From Oerskovia turbata (GTDB taxonomy: Bacteria > Actinomycetota > Actinomycetes > Actinomycetales > Cellulomonadaceae): a DNA stretch of 64,000 bases. This document shows positions 1-8,312 of the stretch, piece by piece; the stretch's first letter is position 1, and the number at the start of each line of letters is the position of its first letter. The notes under the pieces are model-generated. The model ran no database searches. It was not told where the DNA came from and saw nothing but the letters and a program-made list of their open reading frames with translations. The stretch covers positions 124,001 through 188,000 of the forward strand of contig NZ_JOFV01000004.1 in assembly GCF_000718325.1 (NCBI RefSeq), in the 5' to 3' direction. The translations under genes were made by a program, and so were the position numbers.

Positions 1-2
1 CG

Positions 3-1190
3 CTCGAGGAGGACGGGCCGCTCGACAGCGACCTGCACCGGGTCGTCGCGGACCTGCTGACCGGCTCGGGCGGGTTCTTCCTACCGCGGATCGCCGAGCT
101 CGCGGGCGCGTCCCAGGCCGCGACGCTCGAGGCCCTGTGGGACCTGGTGTGGGCGGGCTGGGTCACGAACGACGGCCTGGGTGCCCTGCGCAGCCGCCTC
201 GGTCCCGGGGGCGGGGCGCACCGCGCTCCCCGCGCCCCCGTCCGCGCCCGCCCGTTGGCCCGGGGACGCTTCGCCTCGCTCGGCGCGGGCGCGTCGGGCT
301 CCGCCCGCGGCGAGAGCGACCTGCGCGGCGGCTCGGGGCGCTGGTCCGCGCTGCCGGCCCGCGAGCTCGACCCCACGCGCCGCACGCACGCCCTCACCAG
401 GGTCCTGCTCGACCGTCACGGCGTCCTGACACGGGGCGCAGCCCCGTCGGAGGGGGTCACGAACTACTTCCGCGGCGTCTACCGCGTGCTGTCGGAGCTC
501 GAGACCACGGGCACCGTCCGGCGCGGCTACTTCGTCGAGCACCTCGGCGGTTCGCAGTTCGCGCTCCCGGGAGCCGTCGACCAGCTCCGCACGGACGCGC
601 AGGACCGCGAGCATGCCGAGGAGTCGCCGGGACGCCGCGAGCTCGCCGCGCTGCTGCTCGCCGCGACCGACCCGGCCAACCCCTACGGCGCAGCCCTGAC
701 GTGGCCCGAACCTCGGGTGCCGCACGAGCCGGGGGGCGGCGCCCCGATCGGGTTCGCGGCACCCGGCTCGGCGAGGGCGGCGACGGACGCTGCGACGGGA
801 TCATCGAGCGCGTCGACCTCGACCGCCCTGCTGACCACCCGCGCGGTGGCCGCCCGACCCACGCCCCGCGCGACGCACCGCCCGGGGCGCAAGGTGGGCT
901 CCGTCGTCGTGCTCGTGGGCGGCGACCTGGTGCTGTACGTCGAGCGCGGCGGGCGGTCGCTGATCTCGTTCGGGGACGACTCGTCGTCCGCTGCCCGCCG
1001 CCTCGCGACGGCGTGCACCGAGCTCGCGCGGGCCTCCCGGGCCGGGCTGCTCGGCAAGATGGTGATCGGGCGGATCGACGGGATCGACGCCCTGGCCGGT
1101 GCGGGCAGCACCGCGTCGCGCGCGTTCGGCGTCACGGCCGCGCTCCTGGAGGCCGGGTTCCGGCCCACGCCGCGAGGCCTGCGCGCATGA
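3..1190 (+). CDS. lhr: Lhr-type ATP-dependent helicase, C-terminal part (5' end outside window)
   Basis: Only the last 395 codons are present; the reading frame is open from base 3 and ends with TGA at 1188-1190. The visible part matches the C-terminal winged-helix and Lhr C-terminal regions of the large actinobacterial DEAD/DEAH helicases (about 1,500 residues in full), with short landmarks such as WAGWVTNDG near residue 48 and GVTNYFRGVY near residue 152. The ATPase motifs lie outside the window, so function rests on this C-terminal resemblance. Lhr helicases translocate on single-stranded DNA and unwind RNA:DNA hybrids and are linked to DNA repair. A DNA glycosylase gene follows 36 bases downstream on the same strand, so the two probably form a repair operon. 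Confidence 0.8.
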   Translation, partial: LEEDGPLDSDLHRVVADLLTGSGGFFLPRIAELAGASQAATLEALWDLVWAGWVTNDGLGALRSRLGPGGGAHRAPRAPVRARPLARGRFASLGAGASGSARGESDLRGGSGRWSALPARELDPTRRTHALTRVLLDRHGVLTRGAAPSEGVTNYFRGVYRVLSELETTGTVRRGYFVEHLGGSQFALPGAVDQLRTDAQDREHAEESPGRRELAALLLAATDPANPYGAALTWPEPRVPHEPGGGAPIGFAAPGSARAATDAATGSSSASTSTALLTTRAVAARPTPRATHRPGRKVGSVVVLVGGDLVLYVERGGRSLISFGDDSSSAARRLATACTELARASRAGLLGKMVIGRIDGIDALAGAGSTASRAFGVTAALLEAGFRPTPRGLRA

Positions 1191-1226
1191 GCAGCGCCCG
1201 GGGTGCGCGCGGGACGGGAGCGCACC

Positions 1227-2078
1227 GTGCCTGAGGGCGACGTCGTCCGGGTCACCGCACAGCGTCTCGACGCCGCGCTGAGCGGGCGCGCGCTGGGACG
1301 CGCCGAGCTGCGCTGGGCCGAGGCGGGCGGGACCGACCTCACCGGGCGGACCGTGACCGAGGTGCTGGCGTTCGCCAAGCACCTCCTGACCCGTCTCGAC
1401 GACGGCACGACCCTGCACACGCACCTGCGGATGGAAGGGCAGTGGCGCATCGCCCGGACCGGGTCGGCCGCTGCCGCGGCCCGGGGAAGCGACGTGCGCG
1501 CGGTCCTCGCGAACGAGACCTGGACGTGCGTCGGCGAGCGGCTCGGGATGCTCGACGTGGTCCGCACGCGCGACGAGCACCTGCTCCTCGGGCACCTGGG
1601 ACCGGACATCCTCGCGGCGGACTTCCTCACGGATCCCGAGACCGGCGTGGGGCTCGCGGTAACCCGCCTGCGCGCTGCCGCCGCCGAGGGCGGGTTCCCC
1701 GCGCAGGTCACGGTCGGCGGGAGTGCGACCCCGGCCCCACGGGGCACGCGACTGCCGATCGCCGACGCGCTGCTCGACCAGCGCGGGGTCTCGGGCCTCG
1801 GCACCATCTACACGGCCGAAGGCCTGTTCGCCCAGCGGCTGTGGCCGTGGACGCCCGTCGACGACGTGTCCGACCACGACCTGGAGGCCCTGCTGCGCAC
1901 GACGCGCGGGCTCATGCTCCGCAGCGTCGCGGAGGGCGTCGGCACGGTGCGCCGGCACGTCCACGGCAGAGCACGACGGGCGTGCCACCGATGTGGCACG
2001 CCCGTCGCTGTCGCTCCGGCGAACCAAGCGCCGTTCGAGCGACCGATCTTCTGGTGTCCGACCTGTCAGAGGGCCTGA
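1227..2078 (+). CDS. nei: Nei/Fpg-family DNA glycosylase (endonuclease VIII type)
   Basis: A 283-residue protein. Start GTG 1227 is chosen because this family uses the amine of Pro2 as nucleophile, and that start gives V-PEGDVV, with Pro2 and Glu3 in place. An upstream GTG at 1203 would bury the proline. The C-terminus carries the family zinc finger: CHRC and, 19 residues on, CPTC. The enzyme excises oxidised bases (mainly pyrimidines for Nei types) and cleaves the abasic site. The PEGD rather than PELPE N-terminus suggests the actinobacterial Nei2 subgroup. It follows lhr closely. The zinc-finger codons contain a perfect 12-bp inverted repeat (1977-2004). The convergent clgR gene ends only 3 bases away. 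Confidence 0.88.
   Translation: MPEGDVVRVTAQRLDAALSGRALGRAELRWAEAGGTDLTGRTVTEVLAFAKHLLTRLDDGTTLHTHLRMEGQWRIARTGSAAAAARGSDVRAVLANETWTCVGERLGMLDVVRTRDEHLLLGHLGPDILAADFLTDPETGVGLAVTRLRAAAAEGGFPAQVTVGGSATPAPRGTRLPIADALLDQRGVSGLGTIYTAEGLFAQRLWPWTPVDDVSDHDLEALLRTTRGLMLRSVAEGVGTVRRHVHGRARRACHRCGTPVAVAPANQAPFERPIFWCPTCQRA
1977..2004. terminator. Perfect 12-bp hairpin inside the nei zinc-finger codons; candidate clgR terminator
   Basis: Arms CGGGCGTGCCAC (1977-1988) and GTGGCACGCCCG (1993-2004) are perfectly complementary around a 4-base loop. The hairpin lies within the nei coding sequence, but 78-105 bases beyond the clgR stop on the minus strand, where it could end clgR transcription. No T-run follows on the minus strand, as is common in high-GC actinobacteria. 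Confidence 0.45.
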
Positions 2079-2081
2079 GCC

Positions 2082-2429
2082 TCAGCCGACCGGCTGGAGG
2101 TCCTCCCGCATGCGCCGCGCGCTCTCGGCCGCAGCACCGCGACCCATGAGGCTCGTGGCGAAGTCCGCGGGGATCGTGTCCGGGATCATGAGCCCCTCGG
2201 CCACGGCGACCCGGTCGCTGACCTCGCGGAGCACGACCGACATGGGGATGTCGAGCGCCTCGCAGATCGAGCCCAGGAGCTCGGACGACGCTTCCTTCTG
2301 ACCACGCTCGACCTCGCTGAGGTATCCCAGGGAGACGCGTGCGGCCGAGGACACCTCTCGCAGGGTGCGGCCCTGTCGCTGGCGAGCGTCTCGCAGCACG
2401 TCCCCGATCTCTCGTCGAAGAACAATCAT
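2082..2429 (-). CDS. clgR: ClgR-type transcriptional regulator (XRE helix-turn-helix)
   Basis: A 115-residue protein. The N-terminal XRE helix-turn-helix covers about residues 10-65 (landmarks [17 protein letters not shown] and [16 protein letters not shown]), which is nearly diagnostic for actinobacterial ClgR. ClgR activates clpP and clpC protease genes and is itself a Clp substrate in relatives; here the C-terminus ends LQPVG, similar to but not identical with the usual degradation tail. Start ATG 2429 is preferred because the longer open frame upstream looks non-coding. In mycobacteria clgR also sits beside pgsA and ftsK, the same neighbourhood as here. It has its own 325-base upstream region. 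Confidence 0.92.
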   Translation of the reverse strand: MIVLRREIGDVLRDARQRQGRTLREVSSAARVSLGYLSEVERGQKEASSELLGSICEALDIPMSVVLREVSDRVAVAEGLMIPDTIPADFATSLMGRGAAAESARRMREDLQPVG

Positions 2430-2754
2430 CTGGCGGCCCCCTTCCGTGTCCCGTGCGATCGACGGAGCCTGCCTGGCTCCTGTGGTGTTTCGCTGACCTG
2501 TCGTTCCCCGTGCTCCTCGCGCGGGGATCGTCCTACCGTACCCCGCACCCGGGGTTGTCTCATGCGCTGATCTGTTGAATGGCCTCTTGGCGATCACGTG
2601 CTGTTCAACGCGCTTCCTCCCAGGGTTGTTCCCGTACCGGGGAGACGTCCACGACGTTGCCGGGAGTTCACGAACTCTCCACGCACTCCCCAGTGCTTGC
2701 CCTCGTGCAGACCAGCCCATGGCACGTCCGGCCCTCGTCGGAACGCCGCAGAGA
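2430..2754. other. 325-base spacer between clgR and the cinA-type gene
   Basis: No gene is seen here. Besides the candidate promoter it holds a 14-base palindrome GAGTTCACGAACTC (2664-2677), a GTTGAA/TTCAAC inverted repeat with a 24-base spacer (2574-2609), and a small hairpin with arms GGAGCC/GGCTCC (2464-2480) in the clgR leader. I could not find a full match to the ClgR operator as I remember it (a CGCT/AGCG-type palindrome). The palindrome at 2664 is the best operator candidate. Confidence 0.4.
2535..2561 (-). promoter_or_regulatory. Candidate clgR promoter
   Basis: Reading the minus strand, a TACGGT box (2540-2535) follows a GAGACA box (2561-2556) by 15 bases. This would give a start near 2528 and a leader of about 100 bases before clgR. 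The spacing is short of the ideal 17, so confidence is modest. Confidence 0.35.
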
Positions 2755-3246
2755 TCACCCGGTGACGACGGCACGCGCGAGCGTCAGGAGGTGTCCGACC
2801 GTGGCCTCGCGCACCGCGGCCCGGTCACCGTCGAGGTGCAGCTCGGCGACCTCGGTCCGCCCGGGCGAGGCCACTGCCACATGGACGAGCCCCGGGGCCT
2901 TGCCGTCCTGAGGTGCCGGGCCGGCGACCCCGGTCGTCGCGAGCCCGACGTCCGCACCCAGGAGGCGCCGCACCCCCTGCGCCATCTGCCGCGCGACCTC
3001 GGGGTCGACCGCGCCGCGTTCGGCGAGCAGCTCGGCATCGACCCCCAGCACGCTCGCCTTGACGTCGGTCGCGTACGCCGTGACGCCGCCCCGCAGCACC
3101 GCGGAGGCGCCCGGGACGGCGACGAGACGGGCCGTGACGAGCCCACCCGTCAGCGACTCGGCGACCGCGAGCGTCCAGCCCCGCGACGCGAGCGAGGCCA
3201 GGAGGTCCGCTGCGCCCGTCGCAGGTGCCAGGTCCGCGCTCGTCAT
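2755..3246 (-). CDS. cinA: CinA C-terminal domain / nicotinamide-nucleotide amidase family protein
   Basis: A 163-residue protein consisting only of the CinA C-terminal (PncC-type) domain. Landmarks are [10 protein letters not shown] near residue 28, [11 protein letters not shown] near residue 53 and TTGVAGP near residue 106. Family members deamidate nicotinamide mononucleotide in the pyridine nucleotide cycle; the longer CinA proteins add an N-terminal ADP-ribose pyrophosphatase domain that is absent here. Start ATG 3246 lies 10 bases after the pgsA stop, so the two are co-transcribed. The cinA-pgsA-ftsK order is the usual one in Actinobacteria. Confidence 0.88.
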   Translation of the reverse strand: MTSADLAPATGAADLLASLASRGWTLAVAESLTGGLVTARLVAVPGASAVLRGGVTAYATDVKASVLGVDAELLAERGAVDPEVARQMAQGVRRLLGADVGLATTGVAGPAPQDGKAPGLVHVAVASPGRTEVAELHLDGDRAAVREATVGHLLTLARAVVTG

Positions 3247-3256
3247 CGGAACCGGC

Positions 3257-3856
3257 TCAGTCCTGACCGGCCGTCTTCGCGGCACGCAGCGCGTCCCGTC
3301 GCAGCCGCCAGCCCTGGTAGGCGTACTCGACCCCTGTGACCACCGTGACGACCAGCGCTGCGCCGAGGACGACCCAGCCGACGACCGTGATCCAGCCGGG
3401 CATCTGGTCGAGCGGGAGCAGGAAGATCGAGATCGCGACGGACTGCAGGACGGTCTTGAGCTTGCCACCGCGCGAGGCCGGCATGACCGTGTACTTGAGC
3501 ACCGCGAACCGCATGAGCGTGATGCCGAGCTCACGAGCCAGGATGACGATCGTGACCCACCACGGCAGGTCGCCGAGCGCCGAGAGCAGGACCAGCGCGG
3601 CCCCGATCAGCAGCTTGTCGGCGATGGGGTCGAGGAGCTTGCCGAGGTCCGTGACCAGGTCGTACTTCCGGGCCAGGTACCCGTCGACGCGGTCCGTCGC
3701 GGCAGCGAGGACGAACAGCGCCGTCGCGACCAGGCGCCAGGTGACCGTGTGCCCGCCGTCGGCGAGCAGCGCCCACGCGAAGAAGGGGACCACGGCGATC
3801 CGGGCGATAGTGACCGCGTTCGCGGAGTTCCAGGGGGACGGGACGGCTGTGACCAC
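3257..3856 (-). CDS. pgsA: CDP-diacylglycerol-glycerol-3-phosphate 3-phosphatidyltransferase
   Basis: A 199-residue integral membrane protein that makes phosphatidylglycerophosphate for phosphatidylglycerol and cardiolipin. The CDP-alcohol phosphatidyltransferase signature D-G-x2-A-R-x8-G-x3-D-x3-D is complete at residues 58-80 (DGYLAR then G72, D76 and D80). About five hydrophobic segments are visible. GTG 3856 is chosen over the long upstream extension because a TACGCT box ends exactly 6 bases before it, indicating a leaderless transcript. In mycobacteria the equivalent gene (pgsA3) also lies between clgR and ftsK. Confidence 0.9.
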   Translation of the reverse strand: MVTAVPSPWNSANAVTIARIAVVPFFAWALLADGGHTVTWRLVATALFVLAAATDRVDGYLARKYDLVTDLGKLLDPIADKLLIGAALVLLSALGDLPWWVTIVILARELGITLMRFAVLKYTVMPASRGGKLKTVLQSVAISIFLLPLDQMPGWITVVGWVVLGAALVVTVVTGVEYAYQGWRLRRDALRAAKTAGQD

Positions 3857-3862
3857 ACGACA

Positions 3863-3868
3863 AGCGTA
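3863..3868 (-). promoter_or_regulatory. -10 box of a leaderless promoter for pgsA
   Basis: TACGCT on the minus strand, with 6 bases to the GTG at 3856. The spacing places the transcription start at the start codon. Confidence 0.5.
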
Positions 3869-3924
3869 GGCGGTGCTCGGGCAGTCCCGGGACCACGGCC
3901 CGATCGGGGGCGGCCGTGGCGGCT

Positions 3925-3944
3925 CGTCGGACCGACGTCCGACG
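3925..3944 (-). terminator. Hairpin between ftsK and pgsA
   Basis: Arms CGTCGGAC (3925-3932) and GTCCGACG (3937-3944) with a 4-base loop, about 100 bases beyond the ftsK stop and about 57 bases before the pgsA promoter. It probably ends ftsK transcription. The interval from 3961 to 4008 holds two adjacent 12-bp tandem duplications. Confidence 0.45.
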
Positions 3945-4046
3945 TCCCCGCCCGGGGCGAGGCGCGCACCCGGGCGCGCACCCGGGCGGGCGGCCGCGCG
4001 GGCGGCCGACGGCCTGATGAGCGGACACCCCCGGTCGCTCAGCGGG

Positions 4047-6839
4047 TCAGCGCTCGCGCCAGTCCGCCTCGTCGCCCGCGTCGTCGTGGTACTCCTGGGC
4101 GACAGGAGGCATGTGCCCGTCGGCGCCGTCGGAGTAGTCGCGGCCGTTGCCCCCGGCCGGCTCACCTCCTCCGGCCTCCCCGTCGTACACCTCGGCCCCG
4201 GGCTCGCCACGCAGCATCGCGAGCGTCGCGGGCAGGTCCTCGGCCGTGAGCATGACCTCGCGAGCCTTGGACCCCTCGGAGGGACCGACGATCTCTCGCG
4301 ACTCGAGCAGGTCCATGAGGCGCCCGGCCTTGGCGAAGCCGACGCGCAGCTTGCGCTGCAGCATCGACGTCGAACCGAACTGCGTGGTGATGACGAGCTC
4401 GGCGGCCTGCAGCAGCAGGTCGAGGTCGTCTCCGATGTCCTCGTCGACCTGCTTCTTGGTCGCGGCCGAGGCCGCGACGTCGGTCCGGTAGGACGGCTTG
4501 AGCTGCGACTTGACGTGCTCGACGACGGCGTGCACCTCGCTCTCGGCAACCCATGCCCCCTGCACGCGCATGGGCTTGGCGGCCCCCATCGGCAGGAAGA
4601 GCGCGTCGCCCTGCCCGATGAGCTTCTCGGCGCCGGGCTGGTCGAGAACGACGCGCGAGTCCGCGAGGGACGACGTCGCGAACGCTAGGCGTGAGGGCAC
4701 GTTGGCCTTGATGAGGCCCGTGACGACGTCGACCGACGGACGCTGGGTCGCGAGCACCAGGTGGATGCCCGCAGCACGCGCGAGCTGGGTGATGCGCTGG
4801 ATCGAGGCCTCGACGTCGCGCGGGGCGACCATCATGAGGTCCGCGAGCTCGTCGACGACCACGAGCAGGTACGGGTACGTCGCGATCTTGCGCTCCGAGC
4901 CCGGCAGCGGCTTGACCTTCCCGGCCCGGACCGCGGTGTTGAAGTCGTCGATGTGCTTGTACCCGAACATCGCGAGGTCGTCGTAGCGCGCGTCCATCTC
5001 GCGCACGACCCACTCGAGGGCCTCCGCGGCCTTCTTGGGGCTCGTGATGATGGGCGTGATGAGGTGCGGGATGCCCTCGTAGATCGTGAGCTCGACACGC
5101 TTGGGGTCCACGAGGACCATGCGCACCTCTTCGGGCGTGGCCCGCATGAGGATCGAGACGATCATGGAGTTGATGAAGCTCGACTTGCCGGCGCCGGTGG
5201 CGCCCGCGACGAGGATGTGCGGCATCTTCGCGAGGTTCGCGACGACGTACCCGCCCTCGACGTCCTTGCCGACGCCCATGACCATGGGGTGCTCGGTGCG
5301 CCGCGCCACGGACGAGCGCAGCACGTCGCCCAGGACCACGGTCTCACGGTCGGTGTTGGGGATCTCGATGCCGATCGCGGACTTGCCGGGGATGGGCGAG
5401 AGGATGCGCACGTCGGCCGACGCCACGGCGTAGGCGATGTTCTTGGACAGGTTCGTGATGCGCTCGACCTTGACGGCCGGGCCGACCTCGACCTCGTAGC
5501 GGGTCACGGTGGGTCCGCGCGTGAAGCCCGTGACCTTCGCGTCGATCTCGAACTGCTCGAAGACACGCGTGAGGGACTCGACCACGCGGTCGTTCGCCGC
5601 GGAGCGCACCTTGTGGGGCGCACCCTTGACGAGGTCGTCCTCGGAGGGCAGCACGTAGACCGTGTCGCCCTCGAGCATGGGCTGGACGCCACGCGGTACG
5701 GGGTTGTTGGGCGGCGGCGGGGGCGCGCTGGGCGAGGGGCTCGTCCTGTCGAGCGACGGGACGACCTGCGTGGGCAGGTCGGCCGCGTCCTCGTGCGCGT
5801 CGGGTGCCGGCGGGGGGCCGACCGGTCCGGGGCGGCGCCCGCGGGCGCTCTTGCGGGCCGCTTCCTCCTCGGCCTCGAGCATCGCGGCGCGCTCGAAGGC
5901 CTCGTCGCCGACGTATCCGCCGTCGAGCCGTTCGCGCTCGGCCGCCTCGGCCTCCCGTTCTGCCTTGGTCTTGCGGGCACGCCCGACGCGGCGCTTGCGC
6001 GGCGCCTCGTCGGTGCCGTCGTGGCGAGAGACGCCGTCGGCGAGCTGCAGGCCGTCGTCGTCGTGGGGGCCGCGGCCGTCCTCGCCGTCGCGGTGGTTGC
6101 CGGTCAACCGGTCGTAGATGCCCTGCAGGCGGCTCGGGATGGCGTGGACGGGCGTCGCGGTGACCACGAGGATCCCGAAGAAGCCCAGCAGCAGGAACAG
6201 GGGAACGGCGAACCACTCGGTGAGTCCCGTGTGGACCGGGGTCGCGAAGAGGTAGCCGATCACGCCACCCGCGTCCTGGACGGCCGCGAAGCCGTCACGC
6301 GGGGCGGGCAGGTCCTCGGCGACGTGCACCAGGGAGCAGACCGACACGACGATGAACGAGAGCCCGATCGTGACGCGCGAGTTCGCCTGCGTCCGCTCGG
6401 GGTGCCTCATGATCCGGACGGCCAGCCAGATGAGCAGGACGGGCAGGGCGACCGCGGCGACGCCGAAGACGCCTGCCGAGACCGCGTGGACAGCCGTGCC
6501 GAACGCGCCAGAGATCCCCCACCACTCGCGGGCCGCGACGATCACGGCGAGTGCCAGGAGGAGGAACGCGACGCCGTCGCGCCGATGTGAGGGGTCCAGC
6601 TCTCTTGCTCCCTTGCCGATGCTGCGGGTCACCGCGCCGACCGCGTGCGCGCACCCCAGCCACAGGCCGCGCACCGCGCGGACGGGCCAGGGCGCAGGCC
6701 GGGTGGCCGGTCTGCGTGCCGACGAGCCCCGCGGGGCGCGGGACGCGCTCGAAGGTCCCCCCGATCTGCCCGTCGCACCACGCGAGGTGGTCTTGCGGGA
6801 GGTCGCGGGCCGTTTCGTCGAAGACGTCCGGGTCGCCAT
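4047..6839 (-). CDS. ftsK: DNA translocase FtsK/SpoIIIE
   Basis: A 930-residue septal DNA pump that clears chromosome ends during division. A basic Ser/Arg-rich N-terminus (residues 1-85) is followed by four membrane segments (about 89-105, 117-143, 155-174, 206-230) and a charged Pro-rich linker. The motor domain has Walker A GATGAGKSS at 546-554 and Walker B LLVVVDELADLM around 658-669. The C-terminal gamma winged helix (about 790-860) contains the TTQFGSTSMLQRKLRVGFA-type segment that reads KOPS-like sequences. Start ATG 6839 gives the usual short basic N-terminus. The size is typical for actinobacterial FtsK. Confidence 0.96.
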   Translation of the reverse strand: MATRTSSTKRPATSRKTTSRGATGRSGGPSSASRAPRGSSARRPATRPAPWPVRAVRGLWLGCAHAVGAVTRSIGKGARELDPSHRRDGVAFLLLALAVIVAAREWWGISGAFGTAVHAVSAGVFGVAAVALPVLLIWLAVRIMRHPERTQANSRVTIGLSFIVVSVCSLVHVAEDLPAPRDGFAAVQDAGGVIGYLFATPVHTGLTEWFAVPLFLLLGFFGILVVTATPVHAIPSRLQGIYDRLTGNHRDGEDGRGPHDDDGLQLADGVSRHDGTDEAPRKRRVGRARKTKAEREAEAAERERLDGGYVGDEAFERAAMLEAEEEAARKSARGRRPGPVGPPPAPDAHEDAADLPTQVVPSLDRTSPSPSAPPPPPNNPVPRGVQPMLEGDTVYVLPSEDDLVKGAPHKVRSAANDRVVESLTRVFEQFEIDAKVTGFTRGPTVTRYEVEVGPAVKVERITNLSKNIAYAVASADVRILSPIPGKSAIGIEIPNTDRETVVLGDVLRSSVARRTEHPMVMGVGKDVEGGYVVANLAKMPHILVAGATGAGKSSFINSMIVSILMRATPEEVRMVLVDPKRVELTIYEGIPHLITPIITSPKKAAEALEWVVREMDARYDDLAMFGYKHIDDFNTAVRAGKVKPLPGSERKIATYPYLLVVVDELADLMMVAPRDVEASIQRITQLARAAGIHLVLATQRPSVDVVTGLIKANVPSRLAFATSSLADSRVVLDQPGAEKLIGQGDALFLPMGAAKPMRVQGAWVAESEVHAVVEHVKSQLKPSYRTDVAASAATKKQVDEDIGDDLDLLLQAAELVITTQFGSTSMLQRKLRVGFAKAGRLMDLLESREIVGPSEGSKAREVMLTAEDLPATLAMLRGEPGAEVYDGEAGGGEPAGGNGRDYSDGADGHMPPVAQEYHDDAGDEADWRER

Positions 6840-6992
6840 AGTACGCACCACGGTACCCGTGCCCGCCAGGTCGGCCCTGCACCCCGAGGGTGCGTGTCCT
6901 GTGACGAATCCGGCAACGTTCCGGGCCGCGCCCGGGCCCCGCCGTGGGGGCGTGTCCTGCCCGAGCGGTCGCGACGGGTGGCGGAACCGGGG

Positions 6993-6998
6993 CAGGAT
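6993..6998 (+). promoter_or_regulatory. Possible leaderless -10 box for the MBL-fold gene
   Basis: CAGGAT followed by 6 bases and then ATG 7005. The first base deviates from TANNNT, but the spacing equals that of the other leaderless promoters in this window. Confidence 0.35.
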
Positions 6999-7004
6999 CG
7001 GGGT

Positions 7005-7943
7005 ATGAGCACCCCTGGCCCGCTGCGCGAGCTGCACGAGATCGCCGACGGCGTGCACGTCGCGACGGCCGAGATCTGGACGAGCCTCACGACGGTCGTC
7101 GTGGCCCCGGACGGACGCGCCATGGTCGTCGACCCGGGCATCACCGTCGCCGAGGTCGAGTCCCTCGCGGCCGCGATCGCCCACCGCGGCTGGCGCGTCA
7201 CCGCCGGGTTCTCGACCCACCCGCACTGGGACCACGTCCTGTGGTCGCGTGCGCTGGGCGACGTCCCGCGCTGGGCCTGCCCGACGGCGGTGCGCGCCCA
7301 GGAGCGGAGCCTCGCCGAGGACCTCGTGAAGGTCGAGCGCGAGGCGCCCGGGCACGACCTCACCCTGTTCGGCCGCCTCACGCCGGTTCCCGAGTCGGGG
7401 GCGGGCGACCCCTCAGGGGCCGGCCACCCGGACGCGCTGCACCTGCCGTGGCCCGCCGGGCCGGGGCGCGCGACGCCGTCGGGCGCTGGGGCGATGCCCG
7501 CCGCGATGCCGGGGGCGGGGGGCGAACCGGTCGTGCTCGTGGTCGAGCACCAGGCGCACGCGCCCGGCCACGGCGCGCTCGTCCTGCCGGGCGCCGGGGT
7601 GATCGTGGTCGGAGACATGCTCTCGGACGTCGAGGTGCCGCTCCTGGACCTCGAGTCCCCCGACCCCGTGGGCGAGTACCGCGCGGGACTCGACGCGCTC
7701 GAGCACGCGGTCTCCGAGCACGGCGTGCACACCCTCGTCCCCGGCCACGGGCACGTGGCCACGGGCAGCGACGCGATCTGGGAGCGCTTCGGCGCCGACC
7801 GGGCCTACCTGGACGCCCTGGAGGCGGCCGCCGACGGCGACGCGGACGGCCCTGACGCCTCGGACGACCCCCGCGTCACGGGCGAGTGGGTCGTGGGCGA
7901 GCACCGCAAGCAGCTCGACCACCTGCGGCGCACCCGCTCCTAG
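7005..7943 (+). CDS. Metallo-beta-lactamase fold hydrolase
   Basis: A 312-residue cytoplasmic protein with the metal-binding signature H-x-H-x-D-H at residues 72-77 (THPHWDHVLW). Further candidate ligands are the histidine in PGHGAL and the GHGHVA segment near the C-terminus. The superfamily includes glyoxalase II and many other hydrolases, so the substrate cannot be named. An Ala/Gly/Pro-rich insertion (about residues 130-170) precedes the second half. No Shine-Dalgarno sequence is seen; a CAGGAT box 6 bases before ATG suggests leaderless expression. Its stop codon overlaps the stop of the convergent Imm51-like gene. Confidence 0.85.
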   Translation: MSTPGPLRELHEIADGVHVATAEIWTSLTTVVVAPDGRAMVVDPGITVAEVESLAAAIAHRGWRVTAGFSTHPHWDHVLWSRALGDVPRWACPTAVRAQERSLAEDLVKVEREAPGHDLTLFGRLTPVPESGAGDPSGAGHPDALHLPWPAGPGRATPSGAGAMPAAMPGAGGEPVVLVVEHQAHAPGHGALVLPGAGVIVVGDMLSDVEVPLLDLESPDPVGEYRAGLDALEHAVSEHGVHTLVPGHGHVATGSDAIWERFGADRAYLDALEAAADGDADGPDASDDPRVTGEWVVGEHRKQLDHLRRTRS

Positions 7944-8305
7944 TCGTCGAGGCCGAGCTCGACCGACCGCGCGAGGGCGGCGTCCAGGGCGGCGTCGTCG
8001 ACGATGATCCGCGACAGGTGCCGGGCCGCGACCAGGAGTGCGTCGAGGTCCGTGCCGTAGACGCTCAGCATCCCGCCCTCGGGGTCGAACCCGACGGCGT
8101 CGAGAGTCGCGGGCGACTCGTCGGTGAGCACCGCCTGGAGGGCTCCCGCGAAGTCGTAGCCCGAGCCCTCGACGCCGTGACGCTCGAGTGCGTCCTTGTG
8201 CTGGAGGTACTCGGGCCCACCGGGCGAGTAGATGATGCTCGAGCTCGCGTCGTGGGTCACGAGCAGGACCGGGGCGAGGTCGGCGAAGTCTGCTGAGGTT
8301 GCCAT
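7940..8305 (-). CDS. Imm51-family immunity-like protein
   Basis: A 121-residue acidic protein. The order of motifs (THDASSSIIYSPG near the N-terminus, then VGFDPEGGMLSVYGTD and a C-terminal acidic tail ELGLDD) resembles Imm51, a polymorphic-toxin immunity family, as I recall it. ATG 8305 is preferred over the upstream GTG because TAGCAT sits 7 bases before it. No toxin gene is adjacent, so it may be an orphan immunity protein or a housekeeping relative. The gene ends convergently with the MBL-fold gene, sharing a CTAG tetramer for both stops. Confidence 0.65.
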   Translation of the reverse strand: MATSADFADLAPVLLVTHDASSSIIYSPGGPEYLQHKDALERHGVEGSGYDFAGALQAVLTDESPATLDAVGFDPEGGMLSVYGTDLDALLVAARHLSRIIVDDAALDAALARSVELGLDD

Positions 8306-8312
8306 GGCCGCG

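Noticed and set aside
2664..2677. The palindrome upstream of clgR as an SOS (LexA) box
   Set aside because: The half-sites are in the opposite order (GTTC..GAAC instead of GAAC..GTTC).
2429..2774. Extending clgR upstream by 115 codons
   Set aside because: The extension crosses the promoter region and lacks the composition of a real protein. ClgR proteins start at the MIVLRRE-type sequence.
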